Assembly (NCBI RefSeq): GCF_003576525.1
Contig: NZ_QWUA01000006.1
Span: 89,510 to 153,509, forward strand
DNA from: Rummeliibacillus sp. POC4
Lineage (GTDB): Bacteria; Bacillota; Bacilli; Bacillales_A; Planococcaceae
Reading direction: 5' to 3'
Length of the DNA stretch: 64,000 nt
Of the stretch, positions 1 through 9,835 are shown one piece after another. Each line of letters starts with the position of its first letter. The first letter of the stretch is position 1. The notes under the pieces were generated by a model. It was not told the DNA's origin, searched no databases, and saw only the letters and a program-made list of their open reading frames with translations. Both the position numbers and the translations under genes were made by a program.

Positions 1-465
1 TCAGCAAGAGCAGGGGAAATGGATCAAATTTTTGCATTAGAAAATGGTGGAGATGATTTTATCACGAAGCCATTTAACTATGAAATTGTCCTAGCGAAGA
101 TTAAAAGTCATTTAAGAAGATCGTATGGAGAATATGCGATGAAGCAAGAGGAAAGAACGATAAAGCTTGGTCAATTACAACTATTTTTGGAACGTATGGA
201 GTTGCATACAAAGAATGCACAAATTCCACTTCAAAAAAAAGAATGTGTCATTTTAGAATTGTTAATGGGACAAGCCCCAAAGGTAGTCTCTAGAGAAAAA
301 TTATTAGAAGAATTATGGGATGATCAAGCTTTTGTTGATGAAAATACTTTGAACGTTAATATGACAAGGGTGAGAAAAAAGCTTTCGGATTATCATGTGC
401 TATCTACTATTGAAACAGTGCGTGGTGCAGGTTATCGATTTGTTTTATGTGAAGAGGAGCAATAA
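1..465 (+). CDS. Response regulator, OmpR/BceR type (5' end outside window)
   Basis: The reading frame is open from base 1, so the N-terminal part of the receiver domain, including the phospho-acceptor Asp, lies outside the window. What remains starts near the end of the receiver, where DDFITKPF holds the conserved Lys-Pro pair. It continues into a winged-helix trans_reg_C domain ending in RGAGYRFVL, which is diagnostic of OmpR-family DNA binding. The stop is followed 2 bases later by a BceS-like kinase, then a BceAB-like transporter. By family knowledge, such regulators switch on the transporter when antimicrobial peptides that bind cell-wall lipid intermediates are present. The inducing peptide cannot be read from sequence. 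Confidence 0.93.
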   Translation, partial: SARAGEMDQIFALENGGDDFITKPFNYEIVLAKIKSHLRRSYGEYAMKQEERTIKLGQLQLFLERMELHTKNAQIPLQKKECVILELLMGQAPKVVSREKLLEELWDDQAFVDENTLNVNMTRVRKKLSDYHVLSTIETVRGAGYRFVLCEEEQ

Positions 466-467
466 TC

Positions 468-1457
468 ATGGATTCTATAAAACTTTTTCTAAAGGAGCAT
501 GTTGGCTATGTCATATTTGATATATTGCTGGTGTTATTTATCCTACTATTATATTGGTTAGATGGTTTTCGTAATATTGATACAGCTATTTATTCTATCA
601 TTATCTCGTTAATCTTAACCGTAACTTTTTTATGTACAAGGTATATTATGCGCCGCTCTTTCTATAATAAGATCCTTCAACTACCTCATTCTATGGAAGA
701 CGCATTACAAAAAAACGCAAAAACCCCAGCAAATATTGCTGCAGAAGAATATATTCATGAACTATACAAAATTTATGAATTAGAAGCACAAGCTTTATAT
801 GCTCAACAAAATCGTCATCTTCAATTTATGAATCAGTGGGTACATCAGATGAAAACACCAATTAGTGTTTTGGAACTACTTTTGCAAGAAGATGGAGAGT
901 TAGATAAGGTTAGTGTTCAAGAGGAAGTAGATAGACTAAAACATGGTCTGGAAACCGTTTTGATGAATGCACGTCTAGATACTTTTGAAGAGGATATGAA
1001 AATTGAGCAGGTTGCTCTTCGCCCATTGGTAAGCTCAATCGTAAATGAAAATAAAAGATTATTTATCACAAATCATGTATACCCTAATATTGATATCGCT
1101 GAGGATTGTATCGTCCCAACTGATCCGAAATGGATGAAGTTTATCATCGGCCAATTTATCACCAACGCAGTAAAATATACTTTTGAAGATGGAAAAAAGC
1201 TGTATTTATCTGCAGAAGTTAATGACACACAAATTATTTTAACCATTAGAGATGAGGGTATTGGAATACCACCTTCAGATTTAAAACGTGTAACGAAAGC
1301 ATTCTTTACTGGTGAAAATGGTCGGAAAACAGCCGAATCTACGGGGATGGGTCTATATTTGGCAAAAGAGGTTTGTGATAAGTTAGGGCATCAACTAGAA
1401 ATAGATTCAGAGGTAGGAAGAGGTACAACCATACGTGTTCACTTCCAGCATTCATAA
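468..1457 (+). CDS. BceS-like intramembrane-sensing histidine kinase
   Basis: A 329-residue kinase with two N-terminal membrane helices (about residues 13-30 and 41-57) and almost no extracytoplasmic loop, the mark of intramembrane-sensing kinases. The phospho-acceptor His is near residue 126 in NQWVHQMKTP. The N box (FITNAVKYTF), G1 (DEGIGI) and G2 (STGMGLYLAK) ATP-binding motifs are all present. It starts 2 bases after the regulator stop and precedes the ABC genes, so the four form one Bce module. In this family the kinase senses flux through the BceB-type permease rather than the peptide itself. That mode is inferred here. Confidence 0.93.
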   Translation: MDSIKLFLKEHVGYVIFDILLVLFILLLYWLDGFRNIDTAIYSIIISLILTVTFLCTRYIMRRSFYNKILQLPHSMEDALQKNAKTPANIAAEEYIHELYKIYELEAQALYAQQNRHLQFMNQWVHQMKTPISVLELLLQEDGELDKVSVQEEVDRLKHGLETVLMNARLDTFEEDMKIEQVALRPLVSSIVNENKRLFITNHVYPNIDIAEDCIVPTDPKWMKFIIGQFITNAVKYTFEDGKKLYLSAEVNDTQIILTIRDEGIGIPPSDLKRVTKAFFTGENGRKTAESTGMGLYLAKEVCDKLGHQLEIDSEVGRGTTIRVHFQHS

Positions 1458-1477
1458 TAGAATTGAGGTAAACGTAT

Positions 1478-2251
1478 ATGTCAATTTTAAAAATTCAGGA
1501 TGTAACGAAAGTATATGAAGGTAAAGTTACACATCGCGCGGTCAATCAACTTAGCTTCGAAGTGGAAAATGGTGAATTTCTAGCAGTGATGGGACCATCG
1601 GGAAGTGGAAAAACAACGCTTCTAAATATGATTTCTACTATTGATACACCAACATCAGGTGAGATTATCGTCAATGACATAAAACCTCATAAGTTGAAGA
1701 AAAATGATTTAGCTTATTTTAGAAGACGCCAACTAGGGTTTGTTTTTCAAGATTTTAATTTACTTCAGATGTTAACCGTAGAAGAAAATATTGTATTACC
1801 GTTAACGCTTGATGATCAAAATCTTGAAACAATGGAAACGAGACTTCAATATGTTACAGAACAATTAGGACTTGAAAAGATACTCGAAAAGCGTCCAAAT
1901 GAAATTTCGGGTGGTCAAGCACAAAAGACAGCTATTGGGAGAGCCATTATTCATAAGCCATCACTTCTATTAGCAGATGAGCCAACAGGAAATTTAGATT
2001 CTAAGTCTTCAAAAGATGTATTAGAATTACTTAGACGTATTAACAAGCACGAAAACACAACAATCGTGATGGTGACTCATGATCCTATTGCAGCAAGTTA
2101 TTGTGACCGGGTTCTTTTTATCAAAGATGGAGAGTATTTTAATGAAATATATAAAGATAACCATCGCCAAACTTTTTTTCAAGCTATTTTAAATGTGTTG
2201 AGCTTATTAGGGGGTCATGTCGGTGACTTTTCGACAGTTCGCCTTCCGTAA
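1478..2251 (+). CDS. BceA-like ABC transporter ATPase
   Basis: A 257-residue MacB/BceA-type ATPase. Walker A is GPSGSGKT near residue 40, the Q loop lies in FVFQDFNLL, the signature is ISGGQAQKTAIGRA, and Walker B is LLADEPTG, followed by an H loop in VTHD. The start is preceded by GAGGT. The 3' end overlaps the permease gene by 35 bases, implying translational coupling. It should power the neighbouring BceB-like permease in resistance to cell-wall-active peptides. Confidence 0.93.
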   Translation: MSILKIQDVTKVYEGKVTHRAVNQLSFEVENGEFLAVMGPSGSGKTTLLNMISTIDTPTSGEIIVNDIKPHKLKKNDLAYFRRRQLGFVFQDFNLLQMLTVEENIVLPLTLDDQNLETMETRLQYVTEQLGLEKILEKRPNEISGGQAQKTAIGRAIIHKPSLLLADEPTGNLDSKSSKDVLELLRRINKHENTTIVMVTHDPIAASYCDRVLFIKDGEYFNEIYKDNHRQTFFQAILNVLSLLGGHVGDFSTVRLP

Positions 2252-4160
2252 TGTAATAAGAAATCAGCGTGTTTATGCAGCTTTCTTTCTATCAAGTGTT
2301 TCATCGGTTATGGTATTTTTTATCTATTCCATGTTAATGTTTCATCCAAAAGTTGAAGATGAATTTCTCCGGGAAATTGCCTTTCAAGGGATGTTCGGTG
2401 CAGAAGTTATTTTAGTGCTGTTCACATTGTTTTTCTTGTTTTATTCTATGCGGGCTTTTTTAGAAGCTCGTTCAAAAGAGTTTGGGATATTACTACAATT
2501 AGGGATTGAGAAAAGAAAACTCAATAAGCTAATTCTATTTGAAACAATGATTATTGGAATTGCTGCTATCATTGTTGGAATAGTTTTTGGTTATGCTTTT
2601 TCTAAATTTTTCTTTATGATTGTCAGAGAAATTTTGCAAATTGATAGTTTACCATTGTATTTTTCTTGGAAGCCCTTTGCGTTAACAATTGGTACATTCA
2701 CAAGTCTATTTGTGATTATTTCATCTTTTAGTGTTATGTTCATCAAGGATAATAATTTGGTGAATCTTTTGAGAGGATATTGGCGTAATGAACAGATTGC
2801 AAAGTATTCCGTTTGGAGAGGGATTGCAGGCTTATTGTTATTAACTATGGCGTATGTAATGGCAGCCAATATTAATAAAGCCTATCTTATTGTATTTGTT
2901 TCTTTAACACCTCCCTTTGCAATGATTGGTACATATCTATTCTTTACAGATTCTGTACCTTTTATATTGTCACGAATACGTAGACATCGAAAATGGTATT
3001 GGCATAAATATCGGATTATCTCATTGGCCAAAATTTCGTCGATTATGCGAGAAAATTCGAGAATGTTCTTTATCTCATGTATGGTTTCTACACTAGCTTT
3101 TTTGGCAGTCGGCTCCTTAAGTTCAATGTCCACATTTACACACCAGTATCATCAATTAAATCCATTGGGAATGGTGTATTCTAGCAAAATAGATAACCCA
3201 TATGAAAAAACGCATGTATCTGGATTAATCGAGGAATTAGAGGATAAGGGGTTAAGTTATCACCTCAATAAATTCGATGTAAAAAGACAAACATCGTCAA
3301 ATACTCAAAAGACCGTAAAAATATTGACGCAATCAGATATTAATAGACTAGCTCTTTTATATAGTTATCCGGTCGTTAATTTAAAACCAGGTGAAGCGAT
3401 GTTCCTACCTTATTCAATGGATTCTATTGATATGTTAAAAAAGAAAAATGTTGAAACAGTTTTACAAGAAAATAGTATTCCTTTAACGATAAATAAGGTG
3501 TATCCAAAAGTATTATTCTCACCTACAGAGCTTGGAACAAATGTCATCGTAGTTAGCGATGAAGATTTTCGTTTGATCAAAGAACCAATGGTAGGTGCAA
3601 ATGCAAACCAATCCACGAATCATATTTTTGTTTTTTCAGTACCTGAATGGACAGAAACAAAAGATATCGGTCAAAACCTAGACGCCTTAATGACAGAAGC
3701 ATATATGACTAATCATGAAAATGACTTGCCTTTCTATTTTGAAAACTCAGGGTTGGATTATTCTTTTATACGCTCAACGTTTGCGTTATTGTTGTTTATC
3801 GGATTATTAGCGGCTACAGTATTTTTCCTAGCATCAGGGAGCTTTATATACTTTAAACTTTATACGGGCTTAGAAGAAGATAAAAAGCAATTTGACGCAT
3901 TACGTAGAATGGGCATTACCGATAAAGAGTTACGTAAAATAGTAAATAGTCAACTGATTCCACAGTTCTTTATGCCATGGGGATTAGCGATGTTTCATAG
4001 CACATTTGCATTTATGGCATTACAAGTATTCTGGAAAGGAATTGCGGATTTATCGATTATAAGAGAGATATTCCTCGTGCTAGCAGGCATCTCGTGTATG
4101 CAATTATGTTATTTTTATCTAATTCGATGGCGATATTTGTCGCATATAAGAGCTATTTAA
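2217..4160 (+). CDS. BceB-like ABC permease (FtsX domains)
   Basis: A 647-residue permease with about ten membrane helices: one near the N-terminus, blocks around residues 50-250 and 280-300, and a C-terminal group. A large extracytoplasmic domain spans about residues 310-520 and has few hydrophobic stretches. This is the BceB layout, in which the big loop contacts the peptide-lipid target. The start TFRQFAFRNVIRNQRVY resembles BceB N-termini, and AGGGGG lies just before the ATG, which falls inside the 3' end of the ATPase gene. A hairpin terminator follows at 4240. Confidence 0.92.
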   Translation: MSVTFRQFAFRNVIRNQRVYAAFFLSSVSSVMVFFIYSMLMFHPKVEDEFLREIAFQGMFGAEVILVLFTLFFLFYSMRAFLEARSKEFGILLQLGIEKRKLNKLILFETMIIGIAAIIVGIVFGYAFSKFFFMIVREILQIDSLPLYFSWKPFALTIGTFTSLFVIISSFSVMFIKDNNLVNLLRGYWRNEQIAKYSVWRGIAGLLLLTMAYVMAANINKAYLIVFVSLTPPFAMIGTYLFFTDSVPFILSRIRRHRKWYWHKYRIISLAKISSIMRENSRMFFISCMVSTLAFLAVGSLSSMSTFTHQYHQLNPLGMVYSSKIDNPYEKTHVSGLIEELEDKGLSYHLNKFDVKRQTSSNTQKTVKILTQSDINRLALLYSYPVVNLKPGEAMFLPYSMDSIDMLKKKNVETVLQENSIPLTINKVYPKVLFSPTELGTNVIVVSDEDFRLIKEPMVGANANQSTNHIFVFSVPEWTETKDIGQNLDALMTEAYMTNHENDLPFYFENSGLDYSFIRSTFALLLFIGLLAATVFFLASGSFIYFKLYTGLEEDKKQFDALRRMGITDKELRKIVNSQLIPQFFMPWGLAMFHSTFAFMALQVFWKGIADLSIIREIFLVLAGISCMQLCYFYLIRWRYLSHIRAI

Positions 4161-4239
4161 TTTAGAGAATTCACTCTATATAAGGGCTTTAAGATAAATA
4201 TATTAAAAACAAAATAACATCAAAAAATAGAAAAATACT

Positions 4240-4283
4240 AACAACAGATAGCGAAAAATAGAATGTCTGTTGTTTTATTTTTT
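4240..4283 (+). terminator. Intrinsic terminator after the Bce module
   Basis: AACAACAGA pairs with TCTGTTGTT across a 17-base loop and is followed by TTATTTTTT. Its 3' arm overlaps the -35 region of the next promoter. Confidence 0.7.
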
Positions 4284-4298
4284 CAACTTCTATATAAT
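4270..4298 (+). promoter_or_regulatory. SigA-type promoter for the acyl-CoA ligase
   Basis: TTGTTT at 4270-4275 and TATAAT at 4293-4298 are separated by 17 bases, about 58 bases upstream of the chosen start codon. Confidence 0.6.
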
Positions 4299-4355
4299 AG
4301 ATATGGATGGGGAATGAATTACCGTTCATTTTATTCTTACAAAGGGGTTGAGAAT

Positions 4356-5912
4356 ATGAATTTAGTTTCAGCGGTTTATAAGACATCTATAGAACAAGCA
4401 GACAAAGTAGCTTATCATTTTGGGGGAAAAGATACTACTTACTCAGAATTTGAAAATTCTGTTTCAAAAATGGCAACTGCATTAAAAGAATTAGGGGTTG
4501 ATAAGGGCGATCATGTTGCTTTCTTATTAAGTAATACACCTCATTTTATAATTTCTTTATATGCAACAATGCGAATTGGTGCAACAGCTATTCCGATTAA
4601 TCCGCTTTATACACCAGATGAAATTACATATATTATTCAAAATGGTGATGTTAAAGCCGTGATTGCCTTAGATGCGTTGTTACCTTTAGTAGAAGCTGGT
4701 GTTCAATTATTTCCTAGTGTAAAAGCGTATGTAATATGCGAAACGAAACCAGATATATTCGAGAAAATGGAAACGCTATCACCAATTGTGAAAGAAAAAG
4801 TTCATCTTTTTACGCAATTATTAGCTCAATCAGAGCCAGTGGTAAAACCAGTAGAGATTGATGATGATGAGACAGCTATTATATTGTATACTTCAGGTAC
4901 AACAGGGCATCCAAAAGGAGCTATGTTAACACATAAGAATCTATATTCAAATGCTAGAGATATATCTGATTATTTACAATTCAATGAGAATGATCGTATT
5001 ATAACTACTTTACCTATTTTTCATGTTTTTGCTTTAACGGTTGTTGTCAATGCGCCTTTATTAACTTCAGCGCAATTAATCATTGTGCCTAAATTTAGTC
5101 CAAAAGAAATTTTTAGAATTGGTAGAGAACTTCAACCAACTGTTTTTGCTGGGGTTCCAACGATGTTCAATTTCTTGTATCAATTCCCGGAAGGAAATGC
5201 AGATGATTTAAAATCATTACGTTTAGCCATTTCGGGGGGATCTTCCTTGCCAGTTGCTTTACTTCATAATTTTGAGGATAAGTTTAATGTTAGAATATCA
5301 GAAGGATATGGTCTATCTGAGGCTTCACCAGTTACTTGTTTTAACCCACTGGACCGTGAACGAAAACCTGGCTCAATTGGTACGAATATTGTAAATGTAG
5401 AAAACAAAGTTTTTAATGAGTTAGGTGAAGAAGTACCGGTCGGTGAAGTCGGTGAACTTGTTGTAAGAGGACCTAATGTTATGAAGGGGTATTATAAAAT
5501 GCCTGAGGAGACAGCTATGGTAATTCGTGGTGGTTGGCTTTATACGGGCGATTTAGCAAGAATGGATGAAGATGGTTATTTCTATATTGTTGATCGAAAA
5601 AAGGATTTGATTATTGTAGGTGGCTTCAACGTTTACCCACGAGAGGTAGAAGAAGTCTTTTATAAAAATCCAGGAGTATTAGAAGCGGCTGTTGTTGGTA
5701 TACCAGATCCAAATCTAGGTGAAGAAGTACTAGCATACGTAGTACTGAAGGACAAATCTATTACAGTTGATGAATTAGATGCATTCTGTAAAGAACATTT
5801 AGTAAAATATAAATGTCCAAAAGAAATTATTATATTAGATGAATTACCAAAGAATACTACTGGGAAAATATTACGTCGTAATTTAAAAGACCAAGCTCTT
5901 TCTCGCGTTTAG
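4356..5912 (+). CDS. lcfB: Long-chain fatty acid-CoA ligase (LcfB/YhfL-like)
   Basis: Activates fatty acids to acyl-CoA through an acyl-adenylate. The ATG at 4356 was chosen because AAAGGGG lies just upstream and the product (518 residues) then begins MNLVSAVYKT, like B. subtilis YhfL. The frame is open further upstream, but that extension covers the promoter. ANL-superfamily motifs are complete: P-loop YTSGTTGHPKG, GYGLSEASP, the hinge region GWLYTGDLARMDEDG, and the C-terminal Lys in PKNTTGKILRR. It is transcribed alone between terminators. The preferred chain length cannot be read from sequence. Confidence 0.9.
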   Translation: MNLVSAVYKTSIEQADKVAYHFGGKDTTYSEFENSVSKMATALKELGVDKGDHVAFLLSNTPHFIISLYATMRIGATAIPINPLYTPDEITYIIQNGDVKAVIALDALLPLVEAGVQLFPSVKAYVICETKPDIFEKMETLSPIVKEKVHLFTQLLAQSEPVVKPVEIDDDETAIILYTSGTTGHPKGAMLTHKNLYSNARDISDYLQFNENDRIITTLPIFHVFALTVVVNAPLLTSAQLIIVPKFSPKEIFRIGRELQPTVFAGVPTMFNFLYQFPEGNADDLKSLRLAISGGSSLPVALLHNFEDKFNVRISEGYGLSEASPVTCFNPLDRERKPGSIGTNIVNVENKVFNELGEEVPVGEVGELVVRGPNVMKGYYKMPEETAMVIRGGWLYTGDLARMDEDGYFYIVDRKKDLIIVGGFNVYPREVEEVFYKNPGVLEAAVVGIPDPNLGEEVLAYVVLKDKSITVDELDAFCKEHLVKYKCPKEIIILDELPKNTTGKILRRNLKDQALSRV

Positions 5913-5963
5913 TGAGATTTAAACAGAATATGAGAGTGCTTAAAGAGACACTCTAAATATACA

Positions 5964-5999
5964 AAAAACTCGTCAATCACTTTTGATTGACGGGTTTTT
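5964..5999. terminator. Bidirectional terminator between convergent genes
   Basis: CGTCAATCA (5971-5979) pairs with TGATTGACG (5984-5992), flanked by an A run and a T run. It can serve both the ligase gene and the minus-strand permease gene. Confidence 0.75.
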
Positions 6000-6021
6000 C
6001 ATAATACAAATAGACTTATAT

Positions 6022-7374
6022 TTAAGCTTTTTTATATTTTGTATAATAGAAAATAATTAAAAGGAGGATCCAAACTGGACCAACTTCAAGTGCAATTCTT
6101 GTATCTGGAAATACGCCCATTAGAACAATAACTAAAAGTAGGAACGCAATAGCGAAGTAAGAGCCAAATGGATACATATATGCTTTATAAGAAAGTTTTG
6201 AAACCTGTGTTTTCGATAAAGTTTTACGGAATTTCATTTGACTGATTAAAATAATAATCCAAGTCCAGATAGCACCAAAAGTTGAAATGCTGGTTACCCA
6301 CATAAATACTTTTTCCGCTACAAAATAATTTAAAATGACACCAATTAAAAGAACAAACGATGAAGCAATAATAGCTGCTGTTGGAAGACCATTATGGCTT
6401 ACCTTTTTAAGAAAAGCAGGTGCTTGATTTTGTTCAGCAAGGTTAAACAACATTCGTCCAGTGCTAAATATACCACTGTTGCAGCTTGATAATGCAGCTG
6501 TTAATACAACAAAGTTAATAATACCTGCTGCATATCTTAGTCCAATTTGATCAAACATTAAAACAAATGGACTATTGTTTGTATTGATTTCATTCCATGG
6601 ATAAATAGACATTATTACAGTTAAAGCACCAATATAAAATATTAATATCCGCCAAAGTACTGTATCAATTGCATGAGGAATAACCTTTTTAGGATTTTTG
6701 GCTTCACCAGCAGTAATACCAATCATTTCAATTCCAAGATATGCGAACATTACAATTGGTAATGACATGAAGATACCCTTTATACCATTTGGCATAAATC
6801 CACCATGACTCCATAAATTACTAAAGCCAATAGCTATACCACCATTACCTATCCCGAATAAAATAATCCCTAATCCAACTATAATCATTGCGATTATTGC
6901 AAAAACTTTTATGAAGGCAAACCAAAATTCAAATTCGCCAAATGTTTTGACTGCGATTAAATTGACTATTGTCATAATTACAAGTGCAGCAAGTGCCCAT
7001 ATCCATTTAGGTGAACCTGGGAACCATAATTGCATGTAAATCCCGACTGCGGTTATTTCCGCCATACATGTCACAATCCATAAAAACCAATAGTTCCATC
7101 CAGTTATAAATCCTGCGAGTGGTCCTAAATAGTCTTTAGCATAGCGACTAAAGGATCCGGCGACAGGGTTTTCAACCGCCATTTCACCAAGTGCACGCAT
7201 AATAATGAAAATTACGATACCACCAAGGGCATAAGCGATTAAAATTGCAGGACCAGCTAATTGAATAGCGCCTGCAGAACCTAGAAATAACCCGACTCCT
7301 ATGGCAGCACCGAGCGACATTAGCGTGATATGTCGCGACTCCAAACCTCGTTGGAGCTGTGGTTTCTTGTTCAT
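6022..7374 (-). CDS. Amino-acid permease, APC family (AAT group)
   Basis: About twelve membrane helices in 450 residues. The N-terminus RGLESRHITLMSLGAAIGVG and the later AGPAILIAYALGG stretch are the helix I-II signature of the amino acid transporter group of the APC superfamily (relatives of AapA, YbxG and ProY). The start at 7374 is preferred over an in-frame ATG 15 codons upstream because AAGGAG lies just before it. Likely a proton-coupled importer of a neutral amino acid. The substrate is unknown. Confidence 0.88.
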   Translation of the reverse strand: MNKKPQLQRGLESRHITLMSLGAAIGVGLFLGSAGAIQLAGPAILIAYALGGIVIFIIMRALGEMAVENPVAGSFSRYAKDYLGPLAGFITGWNYWFLWIVTCMAEITAVGIYMQLWFPGSPKWIWALAALVIMTIVNLIAVKTFGEFEFWFAFIKVFAIIAMIIVGLGIILFGIGNGGIAIGFSNLWSHGGFMPNGIKGIFMSLPIVMFAYLGIEMIGITAGEAKNPKKVIPHAIDTVLWRILIFYIGALTVIMSIYPWNEINTNNSPFVLMFDQIGLRYAAGIINFVVLTAALSSCNSGIFSTGRMLFNLAEQNQAPAFLKKVSHNGLPTAAIIASSFVLLIGVILNYFVAEKVFMWVTSISTFGAIWTWIIILISQMKFRKTLSKTQVSKLSYKAYMYPFGSYFAIAFLLLVIVLMGVFPDTRIALEVGPVWILLLIIFYYTKYKKA

Positions 7375-7756
7375 AGATAAAAACTCCTTCGATGCTATAA
7401 AATTAAATTGTAACTTCATTATGGTAACACAAAATAGAGATAATAAAAACGAATTTATGCCACTAAAAATATAAATATTCTGAATGATTAAATCCTAGAT
7501 TTGGAATATCATTATAAGTTATGTATATGCGGTGGTGTTTGTAAATCTTCCATTTTAGAAAATTAAAAAGAATACAGATTTGTTTTCGAAGAAGGATTAC
7601 TATTTTTAATGATATGTTCATCTGACTTGTCATAAATTTTGCAACATTCATCTAGCATTTAACGTTACAATTAGAGTGTTACGTATTTATACCGTGACAG
7701 AAGATAACATAAACAGTATCATGAATAAGAATATGTATAGAATGTGAGTGGAAGTA
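7375..7756. other. Divergent intergenic region
   Basis: AT-rich spacer between two divergently transcribed genes, so it must hold both promoters. No clear -35/-10 pair was assigned. The palindrome-bearing stretch TTAACGTTAC (about 7659-7668) is the only sequence that stands out. Confidence 0.4.
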
Positions 7757-8401
7757 ATGATAGACCTTATAAAAGGATTATTTGATTTTATCATGCATAT
7801 TGATGTGCACTTAACTGAAATTGTTTCCCAATATCATGCTTGGGTTTACGGAATTGTCTTCCTTATTGTGTTTATTGAAACAGGCGTCGTTATTATGCCG
7901 TTCTTACCTGGTGATTCACTGCTATTCGCAAGTGGAGCACTTGCATCGCTAGGAGCCTTAAACTTATGGGTTTCTTTGCTTGTGTTTTTTGTGGCTGCCG
8001 TTTTAGGAGATTCCTTGAATTATGAGATAGGTCATAAATTAGGTAAATCAATTCCTGAAGATAGCTTTTTAGGGCGCATGGTGAATAAAGAACGAATGCA
8101 AAAAGCACAAGACTTCTTCAACAAACATGGTGGTAAGACGATCGTCATCGCACGTTTTATGCCGGTGATTCGGACTTTCATCCCGTTTATAGCCGGTGCA
8201 AGTAAAATGCGTTATAAATACTTCATTATGTATAATGTCACTGGGGCTTTACTATGGGTATTGGTTGGAGTATTTAGTGGTTACTTCTTCGGTAATATCC
8301 CAGTTGTAAAAAATAACTTTTCTACTGTTATTTTAGCCATTGTATTTGTTTCCATTTTACCGGCGATTATTGGAATTTTACGTTCCAAATTTAAAAAGTA
8401 A
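7757..8401 (+). CDS. DedA-family membrane protein (SNARE-associated/VTT domain)
   Basis: About 214 residues with the DedA signature: ETGVVIMPFLPGDSLLFASG near the N-terminus, then NKHGGKTIVIARFMPVIRTF and IPFIAGASKM. Several membrane helices follow. By family knowledge, DedA proteins are scramblases or transporters of membrane lipids such as undecaprenyl phosphate or phosphatidylethanolamine. The start is uncertain: a GTG at 7748 is also in frame and both have weak ribosome-binding sites. Confidence 0.88.
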   Translation: MIDLIKGLFDFIMHIDVHLTEIVSQYHAWVYGIVFLIVFIETGVVIMPFLPGDSLLFASGALASLGALNLWVSLLVFFVAAVLGDSLNYEIGHKLGKSIPEDSFLGRMVNKERMQKAQDFFNKHGGKTIVIARFMPVIRTFIPFIAGASKMRYKYFIMYNVTGALLWVLVGVFSGYFFGNIPVVKNNFSTVILAIVFVSILPAIIGILRSKFKK

Positions 8402-8408
8402 TATAAAC

Positions 8409-8459
8409 TCCTCTCTTGTTAATATACAAAAATAATTTGATATTAGCAGAGGTGTTTTT
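8409..8459 (+). terminator. Probable terminator after the dedA-like gene
   Basis: CCTCT...TTAATAT can pair imperfectly with ATATTAGCAGAGG, and TGTTTTTT follows. Confidence 0.5.
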
Positions 8460-8531
8460 TAACGAAAGTATTCTAAAAATTTAAAATAATGATAAAATAA
8501 AATTATATGAACATAAAAGGAGTTTTGCCTA

Positions 8532-9002
8532 ATGGAAAAATTGAACGTGGAGAGTTTCAACCTTGATCATACGAAAGTTCAAGCACCTTTTGTACGTCTT
8601 GCAGGCATTAAAAAAGGTATCAACGGGGATGAAGTGTATAAATATGACATCCGCTTCAAACAACCAAACAAAGAGCATATGAATATGCCCGCATTACATT
8701 CTATTGAACATTTAATGGCTGAAAATATACGTAACCATACAGATCAAGTAGTCGATTTAAGTCCAATGGGATGTCAAACCGGTTTTTACTTATCGCTTAT
8801 CAATCATACAGATTATGATGAAGTTCTAGATATAATTGAAAAAACATTTAACGATGTTCTTGAGGCAACAGAAGTTCCTGCTTGCAACGAAGTTCAATGT
8901 GGTTGGGCTGCAAGTCATAGCTTAGATGGAGCGAAAGAATTGGCAAAAGAAATGCTTGCTAAACGTGATGAGTGGAGCACAATTTTTGCAGAAGAAAAAT
9001 AA
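8532..9002 (+). CDS. luxS: S-ribosylhomocysteine lyase
   Basis: Cleaves S-ribosylhomocysteine to homocysteine and 4,5-dihydroxypentane-2,3-dione, the precursor of autoinducer-2. This is part of activated-methyl recycling. At 156 residues it has the normal length. The metal site HxxEH is at residues 56-60, the catalytic Cys is in [10 protein letters not shown] (residue 81), and the third metal ligand Cys is in QCGW. AAAGGAG precedes the ATG. It stands alone, with its own terminator. No mtn or cysteine-metabolism gene is adjacent. Confidence 0.97.
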   Translation: MEKLNVESFNLDHTKVQAPFVRLAGIKKGINGDEVYKYDIRFKQPNKEHMNMPALHSIEHLMAENIRNHTDQVVDLSPMGCQTGFYLSLINHTDYDEVLDIIEKTFNDVLEATEVPACNEVQCGWAASHSLDGAKELAKEMLAKRDEWSTIFAEEK

Positions 9003-9016
9003 TATTGATTCATTTG

Positions 9017-9053
9017 GGTGTTACAAAGAGAATGTCTTTGTAACACCTTTTTT
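9017..9053. terminator. Terminator after luxS
   Basis: A perfect 13-bp stem (GGTGTTACAAAGA with TCTTTGTAACACC) and a five-base loop, followed by six T. Being symmetrical and lying between convergent genes, it may act in both directions. Confidence 0.85.
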
Positions 9054-9058
9054 AAGTT

Positions 9059-9835
9059 TCAACGCCCTTTAAAATTAGGCTTTCTTTTTTTTGCAAATGC
9101 ATCCAATGCTTCTAGACGATCTTCTGTTGGAATAGTGATTTCATATGATTTCCGTTCAATTTGAAGACCAGTTTCTAAATCTGTATTCATCCCATTTTTG
9201 ATAGCAAATTTTGCTTGTTGAATGGATATCGGTCCGTTTGAAAGTATTTGATGGGCAAAATTTAAAACTTTATCTGATAATTGAGACCGGCTGAAACAAT
9301 CAGTAAGTAGCCCAATTTGTGTAGCTTCTTGAGACGTTATCCTCTTTGCTGTTAAAATGAGTTCTAATGCTTTTGCTTCTCCTACTATTCTAGGAAGTCT
9401 TTGTGTGCCACCCGCTCCAGGGATAATTGCTAGACTTGTTTCGGTTAGTCCCATTTGAATATCATCAGCAGCAAAACGAAAATCACAAGCAAGAGCAAGC
9501 TCAGTTCCTCCACCAAAAGCATAACCATTTAGCATAGCGATAGTAGGTTGTGGTAATTTTTCTATAGCTGTAAATAATGCACCAATCTTATTGAGATTTC
9601 GTTTGACGTCCCTTTCTGGTAAGTTTCTCCTCTCCTTTAAATCTGCACCCACACTAAAGGACTTATCACCTGCACCTGTGAAAATAACAAGATATAAATC
9701 TTCATCTGTACGAATAGATTCCACAACTTCATGTAGCTCAACAAGCAAATCGTAGTTAAATGCGTTCAATGCTTCTGGTCTATTCAATGTGATGGTCGCA
9801 ATATGATTGGACTTTTCGAAAATTATACTGTTCAA
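9059..9835 (-). CDS. Enoyl-CoA hydratase/isomerase family protein (methylglutaconyl-CoA hydratase-like)
   Basis: A 258-residue crotonase-fold protein. The oxyanion-hole regions are SFSVGADLKERRN and NGYAFGGGTELALACDFR, and the acidic catalytic positions lie in MGLTETSLAIIPGAGGTQRL. GADLKER matches the AUH/YngF subgroup (3-methylglutaconyl-CoA hydratase of leucine breakdown) better than MenB or PaaF types, but there is no leucine-degradation cluster here, so the substrate is a guess. The start codon is TTG, supported by AGGGGG seven bases upstream. Confidence 0.87.
   Translation of the reverse strand: MNSIIFEKSNHIATITLNRPEALNAFNYDLLVELHEVVESIRTDEDLYLVIFTGAGDKSFSVGADLKERRNLPERDVKRNLNKIGALFTAIEKLPQPTIAMLNGYAFGGGTELALACDFRFAADDIQMGLTETSLAIIPGAGGTQRLPRIVGEAKALELILTAKRITSQEATQIGLLTDCFSRSQLSDKVLNFAHQILSNGPISIQQAKFAIKNGMNTDLETGLQIERKSYEITIPTEDRLEALDAFAKKRKPNFKGR

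Noticed and set aside
2591..3133. Minus-strand frames inside the BceB-like gene
   Set aside because: Antisense shadows of a well-supported permease, with no start signals.
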